Below, one piece after another: positions 12,301-27,300 of a stretch of DNA of 64,000 nt. The stretch is from Planococcus citri (lineage: Eukaryota; Arthropoda; Insecta; Hemiptera; Pseudococcidae), in contig NC_088678.1 of assembly GCF_950023065.1 (NCBI RefSeq), forward strand, positions 57,938,460 through 58,002,459, written 5' to 3'. The position numbers were made by a program, and so were the translations under genes. Positions within the stretch are counted from its first letter, which is position 1; each line of letters opens with the position of its first letter. The notes beneath the pieces are model-generated. The model did no database searches and was not told where the DNA came from. It saw only the letters and a list, made by a program, of their open reading frames with translations.

Positions 12301-15300
12301 CTTTTTTCACCATTTGAAAACGTCCGACCACAAATTTCCAAATGTTCACGTTTCCACGATAATTCACGCAATTTTTTAAAACTTTCTTCTACTAAAACAA
12401 ATCAATTTTCAATAAATTTGAGATTTTTTGGAGGAGGAGGGAGGTGATTTTTTCCTGCTCATACGTTTTCCACTTCAATACACTTCTTTTGACCAGGAAA
12501 GAAAATATCACCAAAATTACGTGTCTATCATAAATGAAAACTACAATAACAAACCTGGTAATCGATTCATATTAACTCCTTGACCGGATAATCCGATCCC
12601 CATGTATCCATCGCGTCCTTTGCTGACGATTTTCACTTCGAAATAATACAATCCACAAGCCGGAGGAATTGGATAAGTGGCTCGAACGCTGGCCGCATCT
12701 TTATGCGTTTTACCGTGACCTGTGCAAAGACAAACGAAACAAAAAAATTCATATAATCGATTGTAATAATAATAATTCGCGATTTTACAAACTACCACCT
12801 TCCTCAACCTCGCCCATTCACCTCTCACTCTAGCTCTAGCTCGTCTCAGTCAGCAACCCAGCATAGAAACACGACGACCAGCATCGTCGGCTCTTCGCCT
12901 TCGTCGACAACGGTAAAGTTTGTTCTTCTTAAGGCAAGGCTAAAGTCAACGAACCTCGTACTTACGCGAGTAAGTCTAAGTATACTATGTAGATGCGTGT
13001 TCTTACGCAATAATGAAACCTTTTACGTTCGAAATGACCAAGCTATGATCGTTAATGGCAGGTACCATACCATAGTGTGCAGTACAGTAGGCCAATATCA
13101 ATACGCACCAATTTTCACGCGTACCTCTATCTACGTTGAATTTTCCTCGTATACTTATTTGTATTTAGTATACGAGAAAAACGCGATTCGAAAGAAAAAT
13201 GAAACAGCTCTTACGTGATATTTACATTGGTAAAGAGATTCTTTGTGTAATGTGTAACACGTGTGCAACCTCGATAATCAACACACAAAGAAAACAATCG
13301 TATTCTCGGAATATTTTTAATTCGTTAACAACGCGGTAATCTTCCCTTTTTACATACGTACGTCACAGCTATGGCTAAAGAGTTGGTTCCAAAAAAAAAA
13401 AAAATAACAAAAACCGCAATACACTAACATTACGCGTACCTGCGCTGATGCGACCTTCATAGAAAACACGACTCGGACTCAGGTCCTCGACAACACACAG
13501 CGAATACGAAGCCCGAGCCCGAATGTCTGCGCCTGTCTGCATCCATATCATGTACTTCAGACTTTACCCAGCACCAGCTCGCGATCTCATCGTACGATGC
13601 GAAAAAACCGTTTTAATTTCACGTACTTACTCGAGTACGCATTACAGCGAAAAAATAATACACTATAAGAGATATAAACAAACAAATAACGTGAAACGGA
13701 CAACCGCAACGTTCCATTACACAATTCAAGGCTGCACCATCACCAATCACCATCCATTTGGTGAACGTATGTACTAGGCTACGTCAAAATCTCTTGTTCC
13801 AATTCCAACGATATTAAAACTCCAAATTTTAAAAGGTTTAACGAGCAATTTGAAATCCAACTAGGTACATATATTTTTATTCGTTTGAGTAATACCACCA
13901 ACGCCTAACAGACGTGGACGTTTCGACGTTGCGTTGTACTTCGATACGCTTGAAATTACTACAAGGAATCATTTCGCACGATCGAAATGTATCTCTACTC
14001 TACGTAGAAGACGTAGTACTTCTGCCTAACCTACCTACATATTCATAGCACAATTTGTATGCAGAACACGAGGTACTACATGCGAAATGCAGCGGATTTG
14101 ATGGATTACATCAGTGCTTAAATTTTCTGCGGCGAGTTATCTACAAACAAACGCAATCGAGCAATTTGGCAACATTGACTCGAGTCGTATAGTGATCAAG
14201 TGAACAATTTTTTTCGCTGATAAGTAGTAGGTATCAACTATCAACGTTCAGGTCGGAAAAAATCACAAAAAATTGAGAAAAGAATGCGTCGCAATTTGAC
14301 CGTTGAATTGTGGAAAAGGAAAGGTCTCAATAATGCTGATTATAACCACGCTCTGCTACCATAAAGAAAAAAAAACAATTAAAAAATGAAAAGATATATG
14401 AGACTTCAACAAAAAATGGATATCGTCGAAACGAAAAACACTTAAAAAATGAAGAGAAAATGGAACTCTACTACCATTAAAGAAATTGAAATTTGAAAAT
14501 TAAAATGCAAATTTCACCATCTGAAATCTGGATCTGGATTTCATCAAAACGAAAGAAAATTACAAACATGAGGTACAAAGGTCAAGTATATAAAGTTGAT
14601 TGAATTGTAGTTAGCCATGCTCTGCTACCATTAAAGAACAAAAATGATGAGACGAAAAAATCAAAATGAAAAATTTACAAACATGAATCTTTCTATCGTA
14701 ACAAAAAAAACACCATAAAATTGAAGACGAACAGAACAGAATTCTGCGGATTGTAACCATATGCTTTGCTACCAAACAAGAATAGAAATGAAAAAAAGGA
14801 TACCTATCTAAATTCTCAACATGAAAATTTGACCAATTGAACCTGCATTTCATCAAGATGAAACATTATGATGAGTGCTGTAGACTCAACCACTCTCTGC
14901 TACCATGTCATAAATAAAACAGAAATGAAAAAAGAAAAAGATTGAAATTCAAAACTTAAACGGCAGAATCGGAATATTTCATTTTAACAGAAAAAAATCA
15001 TAAAAATGGAGATGAAAAGATTGAAGCTCTGTGATTTGTAACCAATGCTCTGCTACCAAAAAAGAGTAAAAATGAAATCTCAAGATTTAAAAATCATGGT
15101 ATCTAACAGATTCTTTTTTGAAAAAAATCACCACTTTTTTCAACTAAATTTTCAGAAAGCGTCCACTTGACCGCCCCTCCCCTTCGACCTTCACACCACA
15201 CAAAAAATTGACAATTTGAAAAAAATTGAAATTGGAAGATAATTGTAAACAAGTATTTTTCAATTTCAATCAAAATTATTTAAAAAAAAAAAACAAGTTG

Positions 15301-18300
15301 CCAATTTCATCAGAAAAAACAACTTTTTTTCAATGATTTGAAGGTTTTCGTTGCACGTTTGAATTTCTTCACTACTTATACCACCCACTTTTAAAATCAC
15401 CACTTTTCACTTCTTTCACTACTTTCACTACCTGTTAGATAGCCTAAAACTTTATCAACTAAATTCAAATTTCATCAGAGGAAAAAGAATATTTAAAAAA
15501 AAATGTAAATCAAGTAGGTACATTACATACATTCAAATTTTATCAAAACTGAAAAAAAAACATGAGAATGAAGTAAAAAGACTAAAGTTCTATGGATAAT
15601 AACCAAGCTCTGCTACCATAAAAGAACAGAAACGAAAAAAAGACGAAAATTTCACAGCCTTGATCTAGATTTCACTAAAATGAAGAACATGCTCATTGAA
15701 AAACCTATTTAATTTTGATAACTGATGATAAGTAATAATATTATTTACTTGGTAAAATTTTCAAAAATTGTTAGAAAAGTGATAAAATAAAAAAACTCGT
15801 TAAATTGGCACTAATATTATCGCAAACTGATTCAAACTTCATAAAAAACCTTCAAAATATGAATCAATTTTTTAAAAAATTTACAAACTGCTTCAGTTTG
15901 AAAAAAAAAAGTTTCAAACTTTTTTCAATGGTTCCCAAACGCGGATTCAAAAAAAACTAAACTGGTTCAAGTTACGATCCAAAATCAGTGTTCGAAAAAA
16001 TGTTGAATGCATACAGCTAATTGCTAATATTGCATCCGGAAACAACATGTTTGCCACAAACTGCGTATCATTACCCTCTCAGGGGCTCCTAAAATATTAA
16101 AAATTGAAAACTTGTAAAGCGAAAATCGAATTTTTCGATACCAGCACAACTGGTTTACAGGGACACAAATTGTGTCACTTCAAGTACCCCTTGAGGACAA
16201 TTAACCTTAAAAAGAAAATAACCGAGGCTCAACGGGAAGGTTGTGAAATTGATTTTTCAAAAATGTCAAAAGCATTTATGCACCCCCAAATCTTCAAAAA
16301 TGTCAATAACCTCAATGACCCAGTTTCATTACTTCACTTGTGTTGTACCCAACGCCCAGGCATAGGGGTGTCATTAATTTGTGCATGAGTTCCTATGTAA
16401 TGTTGAAATGAAATAAATAAATTTGAAAATTTGAATTTGAAATTCACCATTGAGAAACAAATTTTCAATTGCAGTGATTCCTAAATTTTTCAAAGTTTTC
16501 AGCTTCAGGGACCTAGTACCACCACCTAATGACATTTTGGGGAAACTGATGGCCAATTTTTTCAATAGGAGCCATTTGCAATAATTATTGACTATTCTTG
16601 TCAAAATTCATGGTGAGGGACCATCCTTGATGGAAAAATCTTTGAAAGCGAAGAAGAGTTGAAAAAATCCCATCAAGATTGAATTATAAAATTGCAAAAA
16701 TATTTTGAAACACAAAAAAAATAATTCAATTCGCGCAAAAAATCGTTGAAAATAATTAAGTATAAAAAATGGATTACGTATTAAAATGCATAAATTTTCG
16801 ATTTTCAACGTAACGTTGCCAAATTGAAGACTTTTTCATCACTTGCAAGAGATTCTGTATTTGAGACACCTTGCTTTCTTATCTCCAAACAAAAAAAATT
16901 TCGATAATAATTCACTCAGAAACCCAACTAAATTGTTCGCAAACGATTCGAATAAATTGCTGTTTTCAAAAACCACTCATTCAACATCAACAATGAAGAT
17001 TTTTCCGAAAACTAGCTCAAAATATCTCTTAAAATTCCGAAAAAGTTGCATCATTTTTAAAGTAGTACCTACTATAATTTTTCACAATCATTTACATACG
17101 AACATTCTCGTTGAAAACAACCTCGATGATCATCATCACAGACGGATGTTTACAAAATACAAAATAGAAAAATAGAAAATCCAACAACAACGTTACCATC
17201 GGTAATATTACGGATCGAATACGACCCGACGAGTCGAGTAACTCGAATTAATATACGCAGGAAACACGCTAGGTAGGTAGCAGATATTTATACATAAGGC
17301 GTCATTTCCATCGTAGGGTATCGTTTACATGGCAAAGGAATGCCTTTTTACCCTCGCCTTTTTTCTACAGTAGGTAGTTAGGTACGAACAAAATCCTTGA
17401 ACTAGAAACTGACGAACTGGTGTACATTATCAAGACGTCTAATACGTATATTTGAAATTGATACACCGCACTATAAGGACTAAGGACAGATGGTAATCGA
17501 ATCACGAATGTCGGTGGGTTGCTGTGATTCACGTGGATATCACCACCATCCCTGGTGTACTTCGATGGCGTAGATACGAGGAAAGCGTTGGCGGGATTGA
17601 AGCTATATCAACAACCCATACTTATAATAAAGCAACGTATAAGTATTTTGTTTTCACGGATTCGCTCGATTTAAAGAATGGAAAACTCCACCAACATTAT
17701 TATGTATTTCTTCGACATAAACATACACAATATGAAGATATTCGATTCTCCATACTAAAACCTCTTCTTATTAGGCTTCCAATTTTTCTTTCAATAACTC
17801 TATTCAATTCCGGAAGTTGGAAGATGACTAAAATATTTTCAAAAATGTAGTTCTGATTGATAATACAAATAGGTACGTATCAATATCGACACAGAGCCTT
17901 TCAAAAATTTTAACTGTCGAAAATTGGGACAAAATATGAATTAGGTTTTACTTTGAATTTATTCTTTTACAAAAATCCTCATTCATCTTCCATACATGAA
18001 CTCATCAAAAATCTTGTATTAACTCGCGTACATTCGAGAGATGAAAAGAAATGTCGAATATAAAATTCAAACAAGGTAAACCTTCAAAATGGTACGCGAT
18101 ATGGATTATGCAAATAAGTAGTAACGCTATTTATGATTTTATAATGAAGAAGAAAAGGTAGGTATAATCGCAACTAAGTTGTAATTTAGGCTCAACTCGA
18201 TGAATAATGTACTAACTAATTCAAATACTCGAGCCGATTTCAAGTGTAGGTAAGGTACCTAAGTTATTTTATACATATTTTGAAGACTCATAAGCGTACG

Positions 18301-21300
18301 AATCAAATTCACAACTTGAAGATTTCACAAATCCTCGTTAAATATGTATTTTTTTGGTGCTTTTCGCAAGCTTAATATCATACTTTACGTACACAAACTG
18401 AACTCTAAACGAGTAAGTAGGTACCTACTAATTAAATCAATAACACATACGGACTGTAAAACTCAAAAACACGCAATTTCCTTCATTGAAACTATTTTTT
18501 TTTTTTCAAAATTGCGCAAAAGAAGTAGGCACTTTTATACACGATATTATCCTCAAAAGTGTTATTAACGATTATGGTGTATGTTAAAAGCACGCCATCA
18601 ACTAGTAAACCGTGCGAATGAAATTCGACCACTGTGTTGAAGTGGAAAATACATATTATGCACAATGTACAAGCACAAGTACACGATGAATTCTCGTTCA
18701 ACTGGTAACTGCTTTGTCGAACAAGATGAACGAGATATCTAGCGCGAATCGATTAGGTAGCTTTTTTTGCTCTCTTTTTGCGCTTACCTACCCGAGTAGG
18801 TACTGGACAGCGAAAGGAGAATTGATGGAAAAATTAACCATTCCATCTGGGTCAGTGAGTATTCGGATAGCTCTGCCTAGGTGTAAGAATATAAGTGTTG
18901 GTACTTGAATACGGATTTCATACATTACGACGGGGAGAATACAAGCATTATTGACCCCCTGCCCTACTACCTCATCATCTACCATCTCCAATGCTGTAAT
19001 TATCCGTTTTACTTGAAACTTGAAAGCCATCGAATAACTATTATTATGATCATTCATTCTTCATTAATATTGAATTTACTCTTTCCAGTTCCCAAACATC
19101 AAAAAGCTCACTCTTTTTCTTTTCTGTTTTAGTCAAATGCAGGTGTGTCTCTAACAGGGAAATGGCACAAATTTTTCAAAAAAGTTCCTCTTGAATTTTC
19201 GATTTCATTAAATTAATAAACATGTCGACAAATTTTCACCATAGTATCAAACAATATAACACGAATTTTTGAAAAATCAACGTGTCTAAAGGTCCTGATA
19301 CTCCTACCAAAGTCATGCTTTTCAACAATTTAATCCAAAAGTCCTGGTTATTTTTTCAATCAGACTCACTTTAAATTATAAAAATTAATTTCTTCTTTCA
19401 GAATTTTGAAAAAATTTTGTAGAAAAGGGCACATTTGTCGACTTTTTCAAAATTTGAATATACATATTTTTTTGAGAGCTTTTGGTCTTGCTTCGCTCGG
19501 GCTATTTGCTCTTTTTTTCCAAATAAAAAACTTGTTGTTTAAATTCAAGAAATGTTCAAAATTTGACTCATAAAAATAAACTCCTCCCTGCATAAAGAAA
19601 CGTTTTTTTTCAACTCCTCAAAACAGGATTTTTTTGAAAACTTTTGGTCTCGTTTGCTTTTATTTTTCAAGTTTGACACTTTTTTAAAATCATCATTCAA
19701 ATCTTAAAATTATTTTAAAGCAAAAAATTAATAAACTCCTTCATTCATTACACAAGAAAACATCGTTTTTATATCTCTCGAAATAGTAATTTTCAAGAGC
19801 TTTTGCGAGCCCTTTTGCTTTTTTTTTCAATTAGGTAATTCGAATTTTAAAATTAAATTTCGAAGCAAAATAATAAACTTCTAATTAGTAACTCGTCACA
19901 CAAAAAAAACATAAGTTTTTTTTATAAATGTACTGTCGCTTCGCCAGGGCCAATTTGTTTCTCTTTTCGGTAATTGAAAAATTCCAGACTTGAAGGAGAA
20001 GTTGGATTTTTTATACGTTAAATGAATATTAGGTAAAATTATACCTTTCAAATGGCAAAATTGTTACTTCATTTCTTACTTATTTTACTTCAAAACTCAT
20101 CGTTTTATTTCGAAAAATCCACATGTCGTTCAAATTTTTCATTATATATTTTTTGAAAATTCGTTACGTCGAAAAAAGTTCTTTATTTGCTTAATTTTAT
20201 TACATTAGGCACAACCTCAAATGTGAAACTAAAATCAAAACTTGAATTGGTGAAATTATATTTTCGACATTCGCTTGCTTGAAAAAAATCTTGGAATTTT
20301 TGAAGACATTGGAAAAACGAAAAATTTGAATATAAAATTTTGCTTCGCCCAGACCCCTTCCCTTCTTTAAAAAATCTAAAGTGTTTAAACAAAATAATGT
20401 CCTGCTAAAAATCCTGCTGGAGTCCCGCTTGTTCATTTTAAAATTTTCTTAGACGCCCTGAAAATTCCTCTCAATTCCAATTGAGAAGTAAAATATTTCA
20501 AAATGTTCGTTCACGTATGAAATTTTTCAAGGTTGGGAAGGGTGGGAAATTTAACTCGAATTCTTCGATTTCGACTGAAAATTGTATTTCATTTGCTTCA
20601 AAATGTTGAAATTCGAATAGTTATTTTTTGTTGAAAAATTGAAAATGCAAAAAGAAAATCAAATGGGTCCGAGCAAAGCGAGGGCAAAAGCTCTCGAAAA
20701 TCAGTATTTCGAGGGGTACGTTTTTTTGTGTGATGAGTTGCTTATAAAAAATTTGTTATTTTGCTTCAAAATTTAAAAATTCAAAAATTATTTTTTACTG
20801 AAAATAGAAAAGCAAACGGACCAGGGCAAAAGCTCTCGAAAATTAGTAGGTATTTTGAGGGGTATGAAAACGATATTTTCTGGTGTAATATATAAAGACG
20901 TTTATTATTTATGTTTCAAAATTTTAAAATTCGAATGATCATTTTTTTTTAAAAATTCAAACTTGAAAAAGAAAAAGAGTTTATTTTTCTGATTCAAACT
21001 TGAACATTTCTTGAATTTGAACATTAATAGGTTTTTGATGTACGTGGAAGCGAGGGCAAAAGCTCTCAAAAATGTGTAATTCAAAATCTAAAAAAGTCGA
21101 CTAATGAGCCCTTTTCTACTTGTTCAAAATTCCGAAAAAAGGGAGGGGAGGGGGGAATTTAAAATTTGACAAAATCTTATTGGAAAAAAAGTAGGACTTT
21201 TGGACCTGTTAGACACCTTCCTGTTGCTATAAAGAAAATCGACTAGAAATTTCCTTCAAAACGAGTACACGCAAGGGGGGGGGGGTTTGATCAAATTTGA

Positions 21301-24300
21301 AGGACGAAAAAAATGACACGGAAAAACATGGAAAGTCGAATTACAGATTTTCATGCACCTCCCCTTCCCCTTCTCACACCACACCGCTCTCAAAGCTCGA
21401 TAAATCATGATAGCTTACTTTTAATCACAAAAAGGACAAAAACTCGCCTGAATAGAGATAAGGATGTGTACGTTGGGACAATTATGAGTAACCTGAGAGA
21501 ATTTACACAGCGCGGCAAACATTCTGTATACTTTTTCCACCAGATGTGCTTTTTCATCCTTCCCTGGACGACTTTTCCGAATTCATTACGAAATACGTAA
21601 AGTCGATTTCGCGACAACTGCTGGAAATGGGAAGAGGGGTGGAAATAATCGCGTCAAAACGTATCTCATGAGTTGTGCAGATTGCAAAACATCCACCATT
21701 TATTTCTCCCGAAAGAGCTGAGGTGGTTAACCTGTACTGGAACAGTCAATAATGGGTACACTAATCGATTAAAGTTGACTATCATCACTCTCCCAGTCCC
21801 AGTACCTAGTACTCAGAAACTTGCACTGTATATTGCATCGAAAGTACCCAGCCGAAACATTGCGCGGACCAAATTACGTCATGTGTTTTCGTTTTGGGTT
21901 AGTTTTGAATTTACGATCGCCAAGTTTCGTATTAAATTGCTACGTACTGCGTCGTGCATCGAGCTTCGTCGTAAGTATCAGTCGTAACTCGACGTAGCGC
22001 AACATTTGGCTTTGGCTTTATTTCATGTGCACTTGATTGTTTTAAAATCAAATTTTTTTCTCTCAGAACATTTATCACCTCGTATAGTACATCCATTACA
22101 TCTACAACGGGCTCCTTCTCCTTCTGCGCCTTTGTTACAGCTTATTCCTCCTCGCGGTTATTCTTCCTCTTACTTCCTCCCTTCGGCTTCGTCCACAGAT
22201 ATAAATAATTTTACGCGTAGGTTTCACCGCATCCGTCCTTAACGTAGCGTCGTCATTTTTTCCATCGAAATTACCCAACACGTAGCGAGTATATACTAAT
22301 ATCAAAGTTTGCTTTTTTAATATGTACTTCTCTTAGATTTGTAGGTACAAAAAAAGAGAGAGAGAAACATACCTCTCAATAGTCCCGTACACAGGAAGGC
22401 AGCTTTTTCTCCCTCGACGGACTACTTAAAAAACTACTTGTCGTATAGTTGGGGCAGCAGCAGAGTACTCTCGTGTACAACTCTATGCGATACTTTTTGA
22501 CGACATATTGGGTACTTTGAGGGCAATGACCTGCTTTCGTAAACGTGTAATCTCGTCGCGTACGTAGATGCACTATATTTATCTATAGATACTCGTACGA
22601 GTACATACATACAGGGTGTTTCGAGAAATCTAATCGACGTTTCAAAGAAACAAACAGAAGAATAACAGCTGCTCATATGCGCGGTGTGTTGCATATTTCA
22701 ATTTGTCAAGGAACTAATGATCAGAACGATGCAAATTTTCATCAGTCCATTGGATTTTTTTTTGTACCTACTCGAAAATCGAAATACAATTTTGAAATAT
22801 TTACGTTCAGTAAATTAAAATGGAGCCATGATACCAAAATCCTACTTATTTTATGATCTTATTATCTTTTGATCGCAGTTACTGTGTCTATACTTCTTTC
22901 GTTGGTAGGGTGGGAGGGGGAATGGCAGAGTACATAGACTCAGTCAGTATTCTCTGTACAATTTGGAACACGAGAATAGGCTGTACTTAAAATTCAGCTA
23001 GTTAGAACTTTCAGCAATTTCACCTTGACTTTGATAACTCCTTGTTTCAAGTCTGGATCTCATCCAAATGAATTTAGGAAGAAGAATTTTTCTAACCCAG
23101 AATAAACTGATACCCCGAACGTGTGTTTGACCTTTCGGTAGAGTTCAACTTTACGCATACTCCCGCGTTCTACGGGGGCCCCTTTTGTGGAGAAAGTGAT
23201 TGGAGAAGCGGGTTTCGATATCGCATTCTCCACCTTAAGGATTGTCCCATTTGATCGAAAAAATTTTTAATATCGATATTTTGGATTCAGCGAGTCAAAT
23301 TGTCTCAATTTTCACTCTTTTCGCGATGCTATAGCTCAATTCCATCTTTTTTTACCTCGAAATCTGAGCTTGAAATAATGACCAAAAAAAAGTGGCATAG
23401 CGTGAACTAAAGATTTCAACGTAGAAAAAAAATAATCAAAAAATAACCCTGAGATGTTCGGTTTTTAATTTGTAAAAAAGTGAATAATTTTTTTTAAAAA
23501 GTGAGACTTGGAATTTTTGGCAAAAACCCTACAATTTTTCGCTCAAAAGCAAAAATTCTCATAGTAAAGATTTTTTAAAAACGCGAGAATTTTTTTAAAC
23601 ATTTTGCAAAAGGCAAAAATTTGAACAATTTCTGCAAAAATAAAAAACTTGAACAATTTATGCAAAAAGTAGGGCTTTTTGAAATTATTTTGGCAATTTT
23701 TAGAAAAGAAGCGAGACTTTTCGGTAATTTGTACACTTTTTGTGAAAAAACAAGACTTTGAAAAATTCAGCTACTGGTTTTGAAAAATTATATTTTTTTC
23801 AAAATTTCTGTCGAAAAGATGACTTTGCAACTTTTTGTCCAGTAAAAAAAGAACTAGACTTCGAGGTCATTTTTGCAAACAAAAAAAGGCATTTTTTTAG
23901 CAAATTTGGTAAGAATCGAGCATTATTGACATTTTTTGGCAAAAAGCAACACTGACTATTTGAGCAAAAAGCAGGATTTTTTGGCAAATAATTGGCATAA
24001 AATGATACTTTTTCGCAATTTTTTTTAAAAAAGTAAGATTTTTTTCCGAATAAATTTTTGGTGAAGAGGCATTGATAGTTACAGCAAAAAATCGATACTT
24101 TTGGGTAATTTTTAGAAAAAAATTGAGACTTGGAATTTTTTGCGAGAAAGCGACAATTTGGTTGCTCAGAAAATAACCGAGTGCGAGCCCTCCGAAAAAT
24201 ACACTCAAAAACTTTTGATAGCACTACCTTAATGGAAATCCATCTTCACTCAAAGAACTGCAACTTGAAAACTCACCTGCAAACAGAAAAAAATTATAAG

Positions 24301-27300
24301 ATTAATAAAAATCGATACCTTCAAGTAAGATCATAATAGTTATGTATTTGTAAATAATAATCTAAAGAGAAACAGTAAAAGTAAATTAAAAAATTCATAA
24401 CAGTCATTTATAGTGAAGCCTTTAAAAAAATTACACTACGCATCAAAATGCGAAAAATATTCTATCCAATTTTTATCATACGAATATTTCAAACCAACAC
24501 GTTGGAAACATGATTTCAATTTCCTCTAAAATATTCTACACGCAATTCTTACGTCGTTTTTTATCCGCGTAGAAAGGAGCTTTCTTTCAACGAATCAGCT
24601 GTCGGCAGCGAGTTTACGCATTAAAATGTTACGAAACACCATTTCCATTTCTAGTGCACGATGCACAATCGCTCGAGCACGTGTTCATTGAACAAACTCT
24701 TGTTAACATTTCAGCCGCCGCGTCGCATACCTCTCCTCGCCTCTTCAAATTGCCAGAATATCTTCTTAAAAATGAAGAGAAAGAACGGGCTAGGCCAAAC
24801 GAACAAAATTGTCGAGATATAACGTCGTTTATAAACGTGTCATTAACCAATCGCTCGATTCCAAGTTGAAAAATCTGACGTGAGGCAAAATGTATATGTA
24901 CTTCATCGATAGCAACAACCAAGGCGGAAAATAAAGATCTGCAATTGGCGATAATGAGGTACATTAGCAAACTAAACTACAGGTACCTGTACCTACGAAA
25001 CGAATCCACCTCGTCATTTTTATTCCGGAGTCTCTACCACTCTTGTCACCTACACATCATTTTACAACTCGTGTACGTACTACGTTCAACCATCAAGGTC
25101 GCCTCGCGATATTAACAAATTTGCAAAAATCTTTCTTATAACGCTCTTCGTACTACGTGTATAAATGAAAACCGACCTCACACAACAATGCATAATGTAG
25201 ATAGAAATCCACTCCACCATCGCATTCGCATCGAGCGACGCAGGACGCACTGAGAAAAAAATTCTATAAACGCCGAAGCGCGTAAACCTTATGGTAACCT
25301 TGAAACACTCAGATATGACCTACATTTGAACGCGAACACATATTAATACGAGTACGTTCGCGAAAATCATACAGAATACATTATAGTACCTAAATGTGTA
25401 CACCTTACTCTAATATAGTGGAGTGGTGTAAGGCTAAAAATGCGCGAGCGAATGATAAACACCTTTGTAATCATTCATCAGATAATTCAGATCGAAGCAC
25501 GAGAGCGTTTTTCGCTTCATTTCTCACTCTCATTGTTTTTTTCGCTCTTCACCTCCGCCTTGTCCTTCTCCTGTGGTCACCTGGTGAGCTGCTCTATCAC
25601 ACAAGAGAGTAACTGAATCGCCAACGCATGCTCAACGCAACAATGGTCATCCGAGCGTGCAGCATTGTGTGGCGAATTAAACGCGATATGTACCAATTAA
25701 TCAAACTACGTACGTTTACGTTTTCGTTGGTAAAACAATAATATCGAAATCGAATCGCTGTAAAGAGTCGACCGAAATTACTCTTCTTCTTTGTAAATGA
25801 AACATTTTAGGTAAAATTTATAGTAAATTATACTCGTAAAATTTTTGTAAACCAACCCCTTGTTTTTTTTTTGAAAAACGATTTTTTGACAAAAAATCGA
25901 ATTATAAACAATTTGCTTTAGAAAAAAACCAAGAGCTCCGCAAAAAAATGAAAATGAAACAAAATTTTACAGTTCAAAAATTGCTCTCCCTAAAGCACAA
26001 TTTGTTTCCAAAAGGCTTTTTTTGAGAGATTTTCGTGCATAAGTTGGAAACTCGATTTAAATTGACTGTTTAAGATGAAAAATAGGGGGGGGATCAATTT
26101 GAAAAAATTGATTTTTCAGAAAAAACTCGGGAGCCCTACTAAAAAAAAATCAAAATCAAAATTGAAAAACATCAAACTTCTCACTGATACAATGTGATCA
26201 TTTCTTCAGAAATCTAAATTTTTCATATATTTCAGCTCAAAAATCGGAAACCTGAACTTTTTGAACAATTTAGGAATGGAACGGAACCTCTGACACAATG
26301 ACACATGGGCAGTGTTGCTGAAAGGAGGGTAAGGAGGGACATTTTGCCTCGAACTTGGAGGCCCTGTAATGAATAATGAATCATTGATCGCACAATCAGG
26401 TGTTCAAAAATTATTTCATTTTATTTTTCAGGGTTTCACATTTATTAAAATTCAAAAATGAAAAAGCAATAAAGAAAAATTGATTTTGACGATCTTGTCA
26501 GTCATGACTCAATCAATAAATCTGGAGATGCATTCTGAATTTTAAAAAACTCACAAGGCAACTTGCTGAAATTCGGCTCACTGAAAGAGCACGTCACCAA
26601 AAACCAGAACCAAATTTTCAGCTGCCGAAGTTAATTACAACGTCATCTGTAGCGATATTTGAAATTGCTGCTGGAGAAAAGTAAATTTTTGCTGGAGGCT
26701 GCAGATCGATCGAAAAATGGTGGCAATCGATACGGATTGGCGGGGAGGAGGGGGGTGGAGAATCGAATTCATGGCGTAGGCGAAGTTTCGAGCATTATCA
26801 ATTCGTATTCTCGAATTTTTGATTCACCCAGATTCGGGGAATCGACTTTTTTGCATACAAACCAAATTTCAAATTTCCATCTCCATATTTGAATCGGTCA
26901 GTAGGGTACGGAAAGGTAACAAGTCACATTTTTGAAAAAAAAAATTTTTGCGGAAATGGGGGTTTCAAAGTACGGCGGATCGACTGGTGATGTCAGATTT
27001 CCGCAAAACTGCCGGGAAAGTGGTATTTGGGCGCAGAAAAAGGGCGGATCCGCATTTATGACTTTTTTGTAAAATGTTTTAAATTCCTTGAAAAATAACT
27101 AACATTTTTGAGAAGACCATTTTTTGAAATTCAAGTTAATCTCTGAACTGAAAAATGATGAAAAAATTAACAACTTCGGCAAAAAGTCTTAGAATTCAAG
27201 GGGTTTTTGGTCAATTTAAACGAGATAGCAGTCTAAATGATGTACTTAGATGTAGAATCAAGCCCCATTCGTGCCCGAGAAATTTCAAAAGAAATTTTGT

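Noticed and set aside
22610..22640. ACAGGGTGTTTCGAGAAAT as a transposon terminus
   Set aside because: It resembles common insect element ends, but no partner inverted repeat or duplication was found nearby.
23799..24224. 141-codon minus-strand open frame
   Set aside because: It runs across the GACTTTTTGG minisatellite and has the repetitive F/K/N/C composition this predicts.
24629..24970. 113-codon minus-strand open frame
   Set aside because: No recognisable motif, no splice context, and the overlapping frame on the other strand is equally open.
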